NCBI GenBank assembly: GCA_048270425.1 | Contig: JBLWSY010000014.1 | Coordinates: 44,233-108,232 of the forward strand | Reading direction: 5' to 3' | Source of the DNA: Oceanospirillum sp048270425 | GTDB taxonomy: Bacteria > Pseudomonadota > Gammaproteobacteria > Pseudomonadales > Halomonadaceae | DNA: 64,000 nucleotides | Shown: positions 26,335-35,480 of the stretch, piece after piece | Position numbering within the stretch: position 1 is the first letter of the stretch | Layout of the letters: the number at the start of each line of letters is the position of its first letter | Notes under the pieces: generated by a model | What the model was told of the DNA's origin: nothing | Database searches by the model: none | The model's input: the letters and a program-made list of their open reading frames with translations, nothing else | Position numbers and translations under genes: made by a program

Positions 26335-27156
26335 TTGGAAACCTCTAACGCCAGCCAGCCCTCTGAGTTGCAGCAATATTTGAGCCAGGCTATCGCCATC
26401 GCCCAACAGGCCGGTGAGCTGATTCGAACAGCCCGTGAAGAGCAGAATTTTTCGCAGGACTACAAAGCCGGACACGAGCTGGTAACCAGTGCAGACCTTA
26501 AATCGGATCAGATGATACGTGCGCTGTTACAGCTGTCTTTTCCTGATCATGGCATCCTCTCTGAGGAGTCATCGCCGGATTACTCGAACACTGAAATACT
26601 GTATCAACCGATCTGGATCATCGATCCTATCGATGGCACGGTTAACTATGCTCACGGCTTGCAGCAGGTGGTGATTTCGATCGCTTATGCGGAGCAGGGA
26701 GAAGTTAAAGTCGGGGTTGTGTATAACCCGTTTCTGGATGAGTTATTCACAGCGGTTGCAGGTGAACCCGCGCAACTGAATGGGAAGGATATTCAGGCCA
26801 GTGAAACCGCAGAATTAAAGAAAGCTTTGATTGCCACAGGCTTTCCTTACGACAAGACTCTGATTCCAACGCTGTTGCCGCGCCTGCATCAGGTGCTGAA
26901 TAACTGCCAGGATATTCGCCGTATGGGTTCAGCAGCAATTGATATCTGTTATGTCGCTGCGGGGCGATTGGATGGTTACTATGAAACGGTTTCACCCTGG
27001 GATTTTGCAGCCGCCAGGCTGATCGCCCTGCAAGCCGGAGCCTTAGCGGGCCATCTGGATGGCTGCCCGGATAACATTCCGCCAGCGCTTTATGGCGAAC
27101 AGATGTTGGTCGCTAATCCGACACTTTATCCTTTATTAGAGCGGCTATTACGGTAG
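26335..27156 (+). CDS. Inositol monophosphatase family protein (SuhB/CysQ-like)
   Basis: A 273-residue Mg-dependent sugar or nucleotide phosphatase. The metal-site motifs of the family are complete: EES at 77-79, DPIDGT at 97-102 with NYAHG following, and the C-terminal PWDFAAARLIALQAGA. Family members act on inositol monophosphate, PAP or fructose bisphosphate, and the substrate cannot be decided here. It is not in the usual SuhB context. The start is TTG with GGAG seven bases upstream; no in-frame ATG fits the conserved N-terminus. Confidence 0.88.
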   Translation: METSNASQPSELQQYLSQAIAIAQQAGELIRTAREEQNFSQDYKAGHELVTSADLKSDQMIRALLQLSFPDHGILSEESSPDYSNTEILYQPIWIIDPIDGTVNYAHGLQQVVISIAYAEQGEVKVGVVYNPFLDELFTAVAGEPAQLNGKDIQASETAELKKALIATGFPYDKTLIPTLLPRLHQVLNNCQDIRRMGSAAIDICYVAAGRLDGYYETVSPWDFAAARLIALQAGALAGHLDGCPDNIPPALYGEQMLVANPTLYPLLERLLR

Positions 27157-27300
27157 AGCGTCCGGGAAGTGGGGGAGTTGCTTTTGAAGGAAATCGCGGT
27201 CACCCTCACAGAACGCTACAAAAGGAAGTGCTCAATCAGTATTTTTGAATGATAAAATGCAGCCCGATTGAGTCGTTGCTTAGGTATGGAAGGGATTTCC

Positions 27301-28998
27301 GTGAAAAAGTATGCCAGCACATTTGTTTTTTTCTGTCTGATCAGCACCCTGACTGTCGCCCTCAATGGCTGCGGTGGTTCCGGGGGGAGTGGCGATCCTG
27401 ATAATAAAGACGACGCACCTAAACCCGCGACAGGCTTCAACAGCGAACAGACTGTAGGCAGTCTCTCTTTTGATTTTGAGCACTCCTCTCAGAGCTGGAG
27501 TTCCTATGGCGTCATCACGTCGACCAGCCAGAACTATGCCCGCAGCGGTAGCTCCTCTCTGGCAATTACGCAGCGCCAGGCCAACGACTACGGCACCAAA
27601 CGCCGGATTCATCAGGCAGGTGAAACCCTTCTACAAGCCGGAAGAACTTATATTATCAGGGGCTACCTGAAGCAGCCGAATGCCAGTGCAAGTCTGAGCA
27701 GAACCTACACACTTTCAACAATTACCGGTACATCGCCGGATTACACGGATATCAGTCGGATATTGGTTAACGGTAGCGAATGGCACCTGTTCAGAGGCTA
27801 TTTCATGCCCAACAGTGACCAGCTGGCGCAGGATATCTCCCTGCTGATCAACTCTGATGGAACAGAAGACTTCTATCTCGACGATATCAGCCTCTCTGAA
27901 ACCCGATATACCCCCGATCATCAGGGTACTCCGCTTAAAGCCAGCGGTAATCAGTTGGTGGATGCTGCGGGCAAATCCGTTCGTCTTCGCGGGATCAACC
28001 TGATCGCGTATGCCGATGATGAAACCGAAACCTTCGAGCGCTGGCAGCGCCATAGCTACTTCAATGTTGACCGTCAGGATTTTCACGATATCAAAGCGAT
28101 GGGCTTTAACAGCGTACGGCTTGCCATCTGGTATCACGCTTTCGAAAGCAACTCAGCCCCGGGCGTTTGGCTGGAAAGCGGCTTTAACTGGCTGAATATT
28201 ATGCTTGGCTGGGCTAAAGAAGCCGGAGTTTCAGTGGTGCTGGATATGCATGCGCCTCAGGGTGGTGGTTTTCAGGGCCCGGGCAGCAGTAATGCTTTCT
28301 GGAGTTCCAGTGTCAGTGGCATGACCGATTTCAGCAGTTGCGGATCCACTAACTACAAATGTCGCTACATCTCTCTTTGGCAGGAGATCGCCCGACGCTA
28401 CCGCAACGATGCTGTCATCGCAGGATTTGATCTGATCAACGAACCTGGTCCTCCTGCTCAGGCTGATTATACCCAGCTAATGAAAGTCACCATTGATGCT
28501 ATCCGTCAGATAGACATCACCCGCCTGCTTATTGTGGAACAAAGCTTTGCCAGTGATAACCGTGTTGCCAATCTCGAACTACTTAATGGTTCCGGTAATC
28601 CTTATGACAGCAACCTGGCCTACGACATTCACATTTATGACCCCTGGGATAGCTTCACCAACAGTAATACCGGTGTTTACCGCAGTGATGGCAGTGCGAC
28701 GACCGGGCGTCAGGAACTGCTTGATCTGATCGAAGAGCACCGTCCGCTGTTTCAGAAATACCCCTTCAGCATTGGCGAATTTGGCCAGAAGAATGATGAC
28801 TATTTTTCCTCAAAGAATGCGCTGGGCTGGATCAACGACCTGATTGATCTGCTGGACGAGCGCCATATTGGATATCAGTACTTTTCCTACAAGGGGAACG
28901 AATTTGGCCTTTTCAGTAATGACAATAATTTTTCGGCAAACAGCGAAAAAAACACGGCGCTGGTCAATGCCCTGAAACAGCAGCTTCAGCCACAATAG
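27301..28998 (+). CDS. Glycoside hydrolase family 5 cellulase with N-terminal carbohydrate-binding module, lipoprotein
   Basis: A 565-residue enzyme predicted to cut beta-1,4-glucan. The signal peptide ends in LNGC with lipid-modified Cys24, and a Gly/Ser/Asp linker follows. Residues of about 40-200 resemble a CBM4/9/22 beta-sandwich (FDFEHSSQSW, EWHLFRGYF, FYLDDISLSE). The GH5 barrel spans about 215-565, with acid/base Glu381 in LINEPG, HIYDPW, and nucleophile Glu493 in IGEFG. The GTG at 27301 has AAGGG six bases before it; an in-frame start at 27268 gives an unlikely signal peptide. Monocistronic. Pairs functionally with the GH9 lipoprotein. Confidence 0.9.
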   Translation: MKKYASTFVFFCLISTLTVALNGCGGSGGSGDPDNKDDAPKPATGFNSEQTVGSLSFDFEHSSQSWSSYGVITSTSQNYARSGSSSLAITQRQANDYGTKRRIHQAGETLLQAGRTYIIRGYLKQPNASASLSRTYTLSTITGTSPDYTDISRILVNGSEWHLFRGYFMPNSDQLAQDISLLINSDGTEDFYLDDISLSETRYTPDHQGTPLKASGNQLVDAAGKSVRLRGINLIAYADDETETFERWQRHSYFNVDRQDFHDIKAMGFNSVRLAIWYHAFESNSAPGVWLESGFNWLNIMLGWAKEAGVSVVLDMHAPQGGGFQGPGSSNAFWSSSVSGMTDFSSCGSTNYKCRYISLWQEIARRYRNDAVIAGFDLINEPGPPAQADYTQLMKVTIDAIRQIDITRLLIVEQSFASDNRVANLELLNGSGNPYDSNLAYDIHIYDPWDSFTNSNTGVYRSDGSATTGRQELLDLIEEHRPLFQKYPFSIGEFGQKNDDYFSSKNALGWINDLIDLLDERHIGYQYFSYKGNEFGLFSNDNNFSANSEKNTALVNALKQQLQPQ

Positions 28999-29094
28999 CA
29001 GCCGCTTTTTTGGCTGAGCGTTTCAGTGATCTGAAAACAAGTAATTTAAGTATGACAAAAGAGCTTTAGTCCCTATAAGATATAAGGTCTTAAA

Positions 29095-31140
29095 ATGACC
29101 CACCCAGAGGCAGCTATGTTCGCCGTTGCGGATACGGAAATTTCATCGGAAGAGATAAGATTGCTGGCAACAGCTTTCAATTCACACCAGCCTATCGCGA
29201 TCATTGATCGCACCGGCATTATCATCAAAGCCAATGATGCCTTTGGTGAACTGACCGGTTATGCGCTGAGGGAGCTTGCCGGACGCAATATTCGTATGCT
29301 CCGATCTGAAAAGCAGGGTGATCATTTTTATCGTGAACTCTGGCTGGGGCTGAAGGAAGAGGGGTTCTGGGAAGGTGAAATGTGGAACAAAACCCGCAAT
29401 GGAGATGTTCCCCATCACGTCAATATTACTGCAGTGCGTGATGATCACGGCCGTTTTACCCACTATGTTGCTTTTTATGAAGACCTGACTGCCACCTACG
29501 AGCAGCAGCATTATCTGGAGCGAAAAGCTCAGGAAGAGTCCTCGCTGAGCATCCTAATGGCGCTGAGTCTTGATAGCGTGTCCATGCATGAGTATCTGAC
29601 TCAGTCTCAGGCGCGCATCATGCATCATCACAACTGGCAGTGGCGCTTTCTGGCGCTCTACCAGCCGACGTCTATCGGCCTTAAGCCTCAGATTCAGCAC
29701 GGCAGTTGTGCGAATAATCCCTGTATCAAAATTCCGATGACTCTGGAGTTATGTCAGAAGGTGATAGAGCAGGGTTCTCCTCAGATTTTGCCCATGGCTC
29801 CTGAGGAAAAAACGCACTGTCTGATTGAGCCGGATCACGTGGCTTATGCTGTGCCTTTGCAACATGCCGGGCAGCCCTCTGTACTGCTGCTCTATTTGCC
29901 GGAGCGTATTCTGGCGACCTCTGAAAATCGGACCTTTATCCATCGTATTGTGCACGTCCTTGGAATGGGGATTAACAAACGCCTGACCGAACAGGCGCTG
30001 ATCGAAGCCCGTGATAAGGCCGAAAAAGCCAGCCAGGCCAAGTCAAATCTGCTTTCCAGCGTCAGTCATGAGCTGCGTACCCCCTTGAATGCGATATTGG
30101 GCTTTACTCAACTGTTACAAGACGAAGAAATGGATTCGCACCAGAAGGAATCGGTCAGCGAAATTCATATCGCAGGCCGCCACCTACTGGCCATGGTAAA
30201 CGACATTCTTGATCTTGCCCGTATAGAGTCCGGTCGGGTTCGGCTGAACACCGAAGTTATTTCCGTCGCCCAAGAGCTGGAAAGCAGCCTCGCAATGGTG
30301 CAGCCACTTGCGGAGAAAAAGAACCTTCGGCTGGATGTGGATCTTTCTGCCAATCCGGATCAGGAGATACTGGCGGACCGGGTCCGTCTGCGTCAGGTGA
30401 TGTTTAATCTGCTCTCCAATGCGATTAAATATAACCATCAGGACGGTCATGTCAGTGTTTGCCTGAAAACACCCGATAAAGGCTTTTCCCGTATTCAGGT
30501 TATTGATAGCGGTGTTGGGATTCCGGAAGAGAAACAGCAGGACCTTTTTCAGGCTTTTAACCGTCTGGGGGCTGAAGCCACCAACGTTGAAGGAACCGGC
30601 ATCGGCCTTGCACTCTGTAAGCGTCTGGCAGAAATGATGCACGGACAGATCGGTTATAAGCCAAATCCTGAGGGCGGCAGTATCTTCTGGATCGACCTGC
30701 CGGATAACCGCAAGAATACTGAAAATGACGAGCAGGGCCATCGCTTTAACATTCTCTGCGTGGATGACGATCCTATTCATCTTCAGCTGCTGGAAAATGC
30801 CCTGCAGAGTCGGGACGATATACGCCTATTTACCGAAAATAACGCCAGTTACGCCGTGGATTTAGCGCAAAAACATCCATTGGACCTGATTTTGCTGAAT
30901 ACTGATATGCCCGACCTGAGTGGTCTTGAAGTGATTGAAATTCTTCAGGCCAGTCCGCAAACGGCAACAATTCCGGTTGTGGCTATCGCGGTGGACACTC
31001 AGCCCGAGACGGTAAATCAGCACCTACAGGCAGGCTTTGCAGAATACTTCACCAAACCGTTGTCCATGGACAAGCTTCTGTTGATCATTGAACAGCTGCA
31101 GATGGAGCAGGAAAACCTGATTGCCGTCAGCAGCAGTTGA
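29095..31140 (+). CDS. Hybrid sensor histidine kinase with degenerate receiver domain
   Basis: A 681-residue cytoplasmic kinase without transmembrane segments. An N-terminal PAS domain (about 20-135, with RDDHGRFTHYVAFYEDLT) is followed by a GAF-like region (150-295), the HisKA helix with phospho-acceptor His325 in SVSHELRTPLN, the ATPase domain (NLLSNAIKYN, DSGVGIPEEK, GTGIGLALCK) and a receiver domain (565-675). In the receiver the acidic DDD is kept, but the phospho-acceptor Asp is Asn602 and the conserved Thr is Ala632; Lys654 remains. Spacing 602-632-654 equals CheY 57-87-109, so the alignment is secure and the receiver cannot be phosphorylated normally. No response regulator is adjacent. 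ATG start with AAGG upstream. Confidence 0.9.
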   Translation: MTHPEAAMFAVADTEISSEEIRLLATAFNSHQPIAIIDRTGIIIKANDAFGELTGYALRELAGRNIRMLRSEKQGDHFYRELWLGLKEEGFWEGEMWNKTRNGDVPHHVNITAVRDDHGRFTHYVAFYEDLTATYEQQHYLERKAQEESSLSILMALSLDSVSMHEYLTQSQARIMHHHNWQWRFLALYQPTSIGLKPQIQHGSCANNPCIKIPMTLELCQKVIEQGSPQILPMAPEEKTHCLIEPDHVAYAVPLQHAGQPSVLLLYLPERILATSENRTFIHRIVHVLGMGINKRLTEQALIEARDKAEKASQAKSNLLSSVSHELRTPLNAILGFTQLLQDEEMDSHQKESVSEIHIAGRHLLAMVNDILDLARIESGRVRLNTEVISVAQELESSLAMVQPLAEKKNLRLDVDLSANPDQEILADRVRLRQVMFNLLSNAIKYNHQDGHVSVCLKTPDKGFSRIQVIDSGVGIPEEKQQDLFQAFNRLGAEATNVEGTGIGLALCKRLAEMMHGQIGYKPNPEGGSIFWIDLPDNRKNTENDEQGHRFNILCVDDDPIHLQLLENALQSRDDIRLFTENNASYAVDLAQKHPLDLILLNTDMPDLSGLEVIEILQASPQTATIPVVAIAVDTQPETVNQHLQAGFAEYFTKPLSMDKLLLIIEQLQMEQENLIAVSSS

Positions 31141-31164
31141 ATGAAGCCGTCGGTCGAATAAATA

Positions 31165-31180
31165 CTGTATAAAAATATAG
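31165..31180. promoter_or_regulatory. Candidate LexA (SOS) box before rmuC
   Basis: CTGTATAAAAATATAG differs from CTGT-N8-ACAG at one base and has the AT-rich centre typical of gammaproteobacterial LexA sites. It lies 51 bp before the rmuC start, next to a TATACT -10 candidate at 31191-31196, so a repressor here would cover the promoter. Only sequence similarity supports this. Confidence 0.4.
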
Positions 31181-31231
31181 TTTGATTTCTTATACTAGCC
31201 GGATCGTTATCTGCATCAGGTGCATCCGGCT

Positions 31232-32878
31232 ATGTCATCGCTTTCCAATCTTCTTTTACCTTCACTGTTACTGATATCTGCATTGGCAGGTTCTCTTATC
31301 AGTGTCGCCATCCTGCGTAATCGTCACCAGCAACAGCTGGCGCGTGAGCTGGACATTCAGGCGGAGCAACTTCAGCAACGCTACCAGTCCGCCATGCAAC
31401 AGATGCAGCTGCAACAGCAGTATGCACAGGAAACCAGCAACGACCTGCGTCAGCGCCTGCAAACCAGCGACGCCGAACTGAACCGGCTGCAGCAACTGCA
31501 GCAGAGTCAAAGCCAACAGATCGCCGATGCCCAGGCACAAAGCCACTACACCAAAGAGCTGCAACAGAAACTGGCCCGCTTAGAGCAACGCTTCGAAGAG
31601 GAGCAGCAGCGCCGCCAAAGTGTGGAACAGGACAGCACGGCTCAGCAAACAACGCTGGATAACCTGCATGAGGTCGTGGAGCGCAGTCAAAGCCAGCTAG
31701 CGGCTAAAGATCAGCAGATCAGCCAGCTACAGAAGCAACTGCTGACACTGGAACAGCAACTGGCCACCACCCGCACCCGCTTGGAAGAAGAGCAGAAAGC
31801 CTCACAGGAGAAGATTCAGATCCTGAACAGTGCGGAACAGAAACTCAGTCAGCAGTTTGAGAACCTTGCCAACCGCATCTTTGATGACAAGAGCAAACAC
31901 CTGAATCATCAGCACCAGCAAACCCTCACCAGCCTACTGAATCCTTTTAAAGACCAGCTTAACCAGTTCCGGCAGCAGGTTCAGGACAGCTACGGCAAAG
32001 AGGCGCAGGAGCGCGCCATGCTCAAGCAGGAAATCCACAGCCTAAAGGCTCTCAACCTGCAGATGAGTCAGGAAGCCCTCAATCTGACCAAGGCCCTGAA
32101 AGGCGACAAAAAAGCCCAGGGCAACTGGGGCGAACTGATTCTGCAGCGGGTACTGGAAGAATCCGGCCTGCGGGAAGGTCACGAATATGAACTGCAGGCC
32201 AGCCGTCGGGATGAGGAACGCCAGCTCTATCAGCCGGATGTGATTGTGCATCTGCCGGATAATAAAGATGTCATTATCGACGCCAAGGTCTCCCTCAACG
32301 CCTACGAATCCTTCCATAACAGCGAGGATAAAGCCGAACGCCAGCAGTATCTGAAAGCCCACGTTGCCGCCATCCGCAACCACATCAAGGGGCTTTCCGC
32401 CAAAGACTACCGCGAGCTGAAAGGGGTGCGCAGCCTCGACTACGTGCTGATGTTTATTCCGGTGGAAGCGGCCTTTATGACCGCCTTTGATGCCGAGCCG
32501 GATCTGTTCCGCGAAGCCTTCGAGCACAACATTATGATCGTCAGTCCCACCAGTATGATGGTTGCCCTGCGTACCATTCAGAATATCTGGCGTTACGAGC
32601 GCCTGAATGAAAATGCCCAGCTGATCTCCCGTCGCGCCGGACGCATGTACGACAAACTGCGTGGCTTTGCCGAAGATATGCAGAAGCTGGGCAACCAGCT
32701 CAGCACCGCCCATCAGACCTATGACAACGCCCTGAACAAATTCAGTCAGGGCCGTGGCAGCCTTGTCGGACAGGCGCAGCAACTGGCCGAGCTGGATATC
32801 AACATCAAAAAGCCCCTGCCTCAGGAGCTGACGGATATGGCCTCGGTGGATCTGCCGGATCTGACTAAAAACCGTTAG
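31232..32878 (+). CDS. rmuC: DNA recombination protein RmuC
   Basis: A 548-residue protein limiting inversion at short inverted repeats. An N-terminal membrane segment (about 5-25) is followed by a long Gln-rich coiled coil (residues 30-215) and the RmuC nuclease-like domain (about 260-500), with GNWGELILQRVLEESGLREG, PDVIVHLPDNKDVIIDAKVS and DYVLMFIPVEAAF. The DxK-type core (IIDAKVS) suggests a PD-(D/E)XK fold. The ATG at 31232 is preferred, with CAGG nine bases before it; a GTG at 31220 is possible. Candidate LexA box upstream. Confidence 0.95.
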   Translation: MSSLSNLLLPSLLLISALAGSLISVAILRNRHQQQLARELDIQAEQLQQRYQSAMQQMQLQQQYAQETSNDLRQRLQTSDAELNRLQQLQQSQSQQIADAQAQSHYTKELQQKLARLEQRFEEEQQRRQSVEQDSTAQQTTLDNLHEVVERSQSQLAAKDQQISQLQKQLLTLEQQLATTRTRLEEEQKASQEKIQILNSAEQKLSQQFENLANRIFDDKSKHLNHQHQQTLTSLLNPFKDQLNQFRQQVQDSYGKEAQERAMLKQEIHSLKALNLQMSQEALNLTKALKGDKKAQGNWGELILQRVLEESGLREGHEYELQASRRDEERQLYQPDVIVHLPDNKDVIIDAKVSLNAYESFHNSEDKAERQQYLKAHVAAIRNHIKGLSAKDYRELKGVRSLDYVLMFIPVEAAFMTAFDAEPDLFREAFEHNIMIVSPTSMMVALRTIQNIWRYERLNENAQLISRRAGRMYDKLRGFAEDMQKLGNQLSTAHQTYDNALNKFSQGRGSLVGQAQQLAELDINIKKPLPQELTDMASVDLPDLTKNR

Positions 32879-33169
32879 CGGCAATCACTAGCGCTTAATC
32901 ACCATCACAGACTGAATTTTTTTCATTAAAACCCGAGGGTTAGCCTGAAAAATATGGCGGAAAAAAGACAGCGCACGCTGCAATCTTGACTATAGTTAGG
33001 TTGTGGGCGTAAGCCGCCTCTTCCGGAAACATTCAGAAGACGTTGCAACCACCCATAGTACTTTTTCTTAGCACCACTTTTTTTGTTAGCAAGGCTTTGC
33101 TCCTTGCCGCTGAATACGCGTTAGGCGGACAGAGAGAAAAGCAGCAGAAACGATCCGGAGGGAGCGTTT
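32879..33169. other. Intergenic region, rmuC to CPXCG gene
   Basis: Contains a small stem-loop (AGCAAGG/CCTTGC around 33090-33110) and the strong GGAGGGAG ribosome site of the following gene. No further gene or strong promoter was seen. Confidence 0.3.
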
Positions 33170-33373
33170 ATGTTAGAGGCGATGCTCACCGAGGTTTACG
33201 GGCAATGTCCTTATTGCGGGTCGGCACTGGAAACAGCTGTTGATACCACGGGAGGTGATCAGGATTACTACGAAGACTGCCAGACTTGCTGCGCTCCTAT
33301 ACATATGCAGGTACACGTGAATATGGAGGGAGAATTGCTCAGTGTTGAACTAAAACGGGAAGATGATTCCTGA
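33170..33373 (+). CDS. CPXCG motif cysteine-rich protein
   Basis: A 67-residue protein with two Cys pairs, CPYCGS near residue 13 and CQTCCAPI around residue 37, the pattern of the small family named after its CPXCG motif, probably binding one zinc. The acidic C-terminus follows the family style. Function is unknown; homologues are widespread in gammaproteobacteria. ATG start with a strong GGAGGGAG site. No operon partner. Confidence 0.88.
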   Translation: MLEAMLTEVYGQCPYCGSALETAVDTTGGDQDYYEDCQTCCAPIHMQVHVNMEGELLSVELKREDDS

Positions 33374-34274
33374 CAGTAAACCTTTAACCCGTAAAACCCT
33401 TTATTTGAACTCAAACTTAATAATTGTCTGACACGAAAAACCAAAGCTTTACGTTTCACCTGTACTGTTTGTTCATGTGGTTTCAGGCGCTGTATTCCGG
33501 TGCCACTGTTTTCAGGAGCTACTGTTTTCAGTGCTAATAGCTGAACACATGGCCGACACGAAATGAAAAGAGGTGATTACCGTGACATTCGACACCAGCT
33601 AACGGACCTAAGCACTATCACGGAAGGAGATGTTCTTTCAAAAGGTTAACCCGTGTTATCTGCGATATAACTGACAACAGGGAGCAGAATCAAAAAAGCG
33701 ATATCCTTTACTGACATGGCGCTGGAATCTGAAATTCAGACCCAGAATCCGTTAACGCTCTTAACCGCGGTATAAAAAGAGGAGACGAGATTTTTTGATG
33801 ACGCACTATTTACAAGGTAATCAGCATTGATCGACGCTCTTAAATGATCGGTGTTTCACCATGAGCAAAGTACAGCCTAACAAGTCTGTACCGCACAGAA
33901 TGCAAATGTTTCACATCAACTAAAAAGTCCCGGTTTGACGCTCTGAACCGGGACTTTCCTATTTCTGCCAGCCTATCTGAACGACTACGTCTGAAACAGA
34001 ATATTCATTGTTTTTACCTATCAGTTTCATCTGTCGCGCCCATTAGCCCAAGATGCCCAGGCCCGGTTAAAATCTGTCTGAAAGCATCACGGTTGTTTTC
34101 AGACTCTGTTAAGATTTCGCCATCACACTGGCAACGCTAGGACATCAGCAGGAGGAATCCGGTATCCGAGCTGGAATTTACCACCGCTGACCCCATATAG
34201 CCTTGCAGACACAGATCATCACCTGATTATTTACGTATTAACCAGAGCCAAACACGGCTCGCCGGGAGAGCACC
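33374..34274. other. 900-bp region with no assigned gene; possible small transcript
   Basis: No ORF with convincing coding character was seen on either strand. Two copies of ACTGTTTTCAG lie close together near 33506-33532. A 20-codon ATG frame (33861-33923) encodes a His/Met/Lys-containing peptide, has only a weak GGTG ribosome site, and ends directly against a 12-bp hairpin. This combination could be a small RNA or a leader peptide. The region also supplies the trxB promoter and the GGGAGAG ribosome site. Confidence 0.35.
33924..33957. terminator. Strong hairpin in the 900-bp region
   Basis: A 12-bp perfect stem AAAGTCCCGGTT / AACCGGGACTTT with a 10-base loop. The plus strand has only TTT-CC-T after it, while the minus strand gives T5, so it may work mainly on leftward transcripts or in both directions. 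Neither adjacent gene explains it. Confidence 0.6.
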
Positions 34275-35228
34275 ATGAGCGAAAACCGTCACGATAAACT
34301 GATTATTCTGGGTTCCGGCCCTGCAGGTTACACCGCAGCCGTCTACGCAGCCCGCGCCAACCTGAAACCTGTCATCATCTCAGGTATGCAGATGGGCGGT
34401 CAGCTGACCACCACGACCGATGTGGATAACTGGCCCGGTGCATTTGACGGTATTCAGGGCCCTCAGCTGGTTGAAGATATGCGTAAACACGCTGAGCGCT
34501 TCGACACCGAAATCGTTTTCGACCACATCAACGAAGTGGAACTGACCCAGCGCCCCTTCACCCTGAAAGGCGACAGCGGCACCTACACCTGTGACGCGCT
34601 GATTATCGCCACCGGCGCAAGCGCACAGTATCTGGGCCTGCCAAGCGAAGAAGCCTTTATGGGTAAAGGTGTTTCTGCCTGCGCCACCTGTGATGGTTTC
34701 TTCTACCGCAATCAGGAAGTAGCGGTTGTTGGTGGTGGTAACACCGCTGTTGAAGAAGCCCTGTACCTGTCCAACATCGCCAAGAAAGTTACCCTGATCC
34801 ACCGTCGCGACAGCCTGCGCTCTGAGAAGATCCTGCAGGACAAGCTGATGGAGAAGGTTGCCAACGGCAATATCGAAGTGATCTGGAACCACACACTGGA
34901 CGAAGTTCTGGGTGATGACATGGGCGTTACCGGCCTGCGCCTGAAAGCCACCGAAGGTGATGCCACCCAGGAGATCAGCGTAATGGGCGTGTTTATCGCC
35001 ATCGGCCACAAGCCAAACACCGGCATCTTTGAAGGCCAGCTGGAGATGAACGGCGGCTACCTGAAAGTACAATCCGGTCTGGAAGGCAACGCCACCCAAA
35101 CCAGCATCGAAGGTGTTTATGCTGCAGGTGATGTTATGGATCACGTGTACCGTCAGGCGATCACCTCAGCCGGCACCGGCTGCATGGCAGCACTAGACGC
35201 AGAACGCTTCCTGGACAGCCAGGGCTAA
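34275..35228 (+). CDS. trxB: Thioredoxin reductase
   Basis: A 317-residue FAD enzyme that reduces thioredoxin with NADPH. The FAD motif GSGPAGYTAAVYAAR is at the N-terminus, the redox-active pair is Cys136 and Cys139 in SACATCDGF, the NADPH motif is VVGGGNTAVEEA, and the second FAD segment is GVYAAGDVMDHVYRQA. Length matches E. coli TrxB (321). ATG start with a GGGAGAG site. Single gene ending in a strong terminator. Confidence 0.97.
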   Translation: MSENRHDKLIILGSGPAGYTAAVYAARANLKPVIISGMQMGGQLTTTTDVDNWPGAFDGIQGPQLVEDMRKHAERFDTEIVFDHINEVELTQRPFTLKGDSGTYTCDALIIATGASAQYLGLPSEEAFMGKGVSACATCDGFFYRNQEVAVVGGGNTAVEEALYLSNIAKKVTLIHRRDSLRSEKILQDKLMEKVANGNIEVIWNHTLDEVLGDDMGVTGLRLKATEGDATQEISVMGVFIAIGHKPNTGIFEGQLEMNGGYLKVQSGLEGNATQTSIEGVYAAGDVMDHVYRQAITSAGTGCMAALDAERFLDSQG

Positions 35229-35259
35229 TCAGCCAACATCTGATTTTGCCATAACAACC

Positions 35260-35294
35260 AAAAGCCGCTGACATCTGATGCCAGCGGCTTTTTT
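35260..35294 (+). terminator. Intrinsic terminator after trxB
   Basis: An 11-bp perfect stem AAAAGCCGCTG / CAGCGGCTTTT with an 11-base loop and a T6 tail, 32 bp past the stop codon. Confidence 0.9.
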
Positions 35295-35480
35295 ACGCCC
35301 CAGCCTAAACCTCTGCCCCCGCACTGAAAGCCCCTGTCGGTGAAGGCTTACAAAACATAACGTTGCCAGCCCTAACATTCCTGCCCTTGTGACCGATAGA
35401 GTATTAGTGATTGCGAAATAAACAACTCCATCACTCAAAAAGCCATGAAGGCTTTCATCATCACACTCAGGAAGAAACCG

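Noticed and set aside
33563..33649. A 28-codon frame in the 900-bp region
   Set aside because: No ribosome site and ordinary composition; likely chance.
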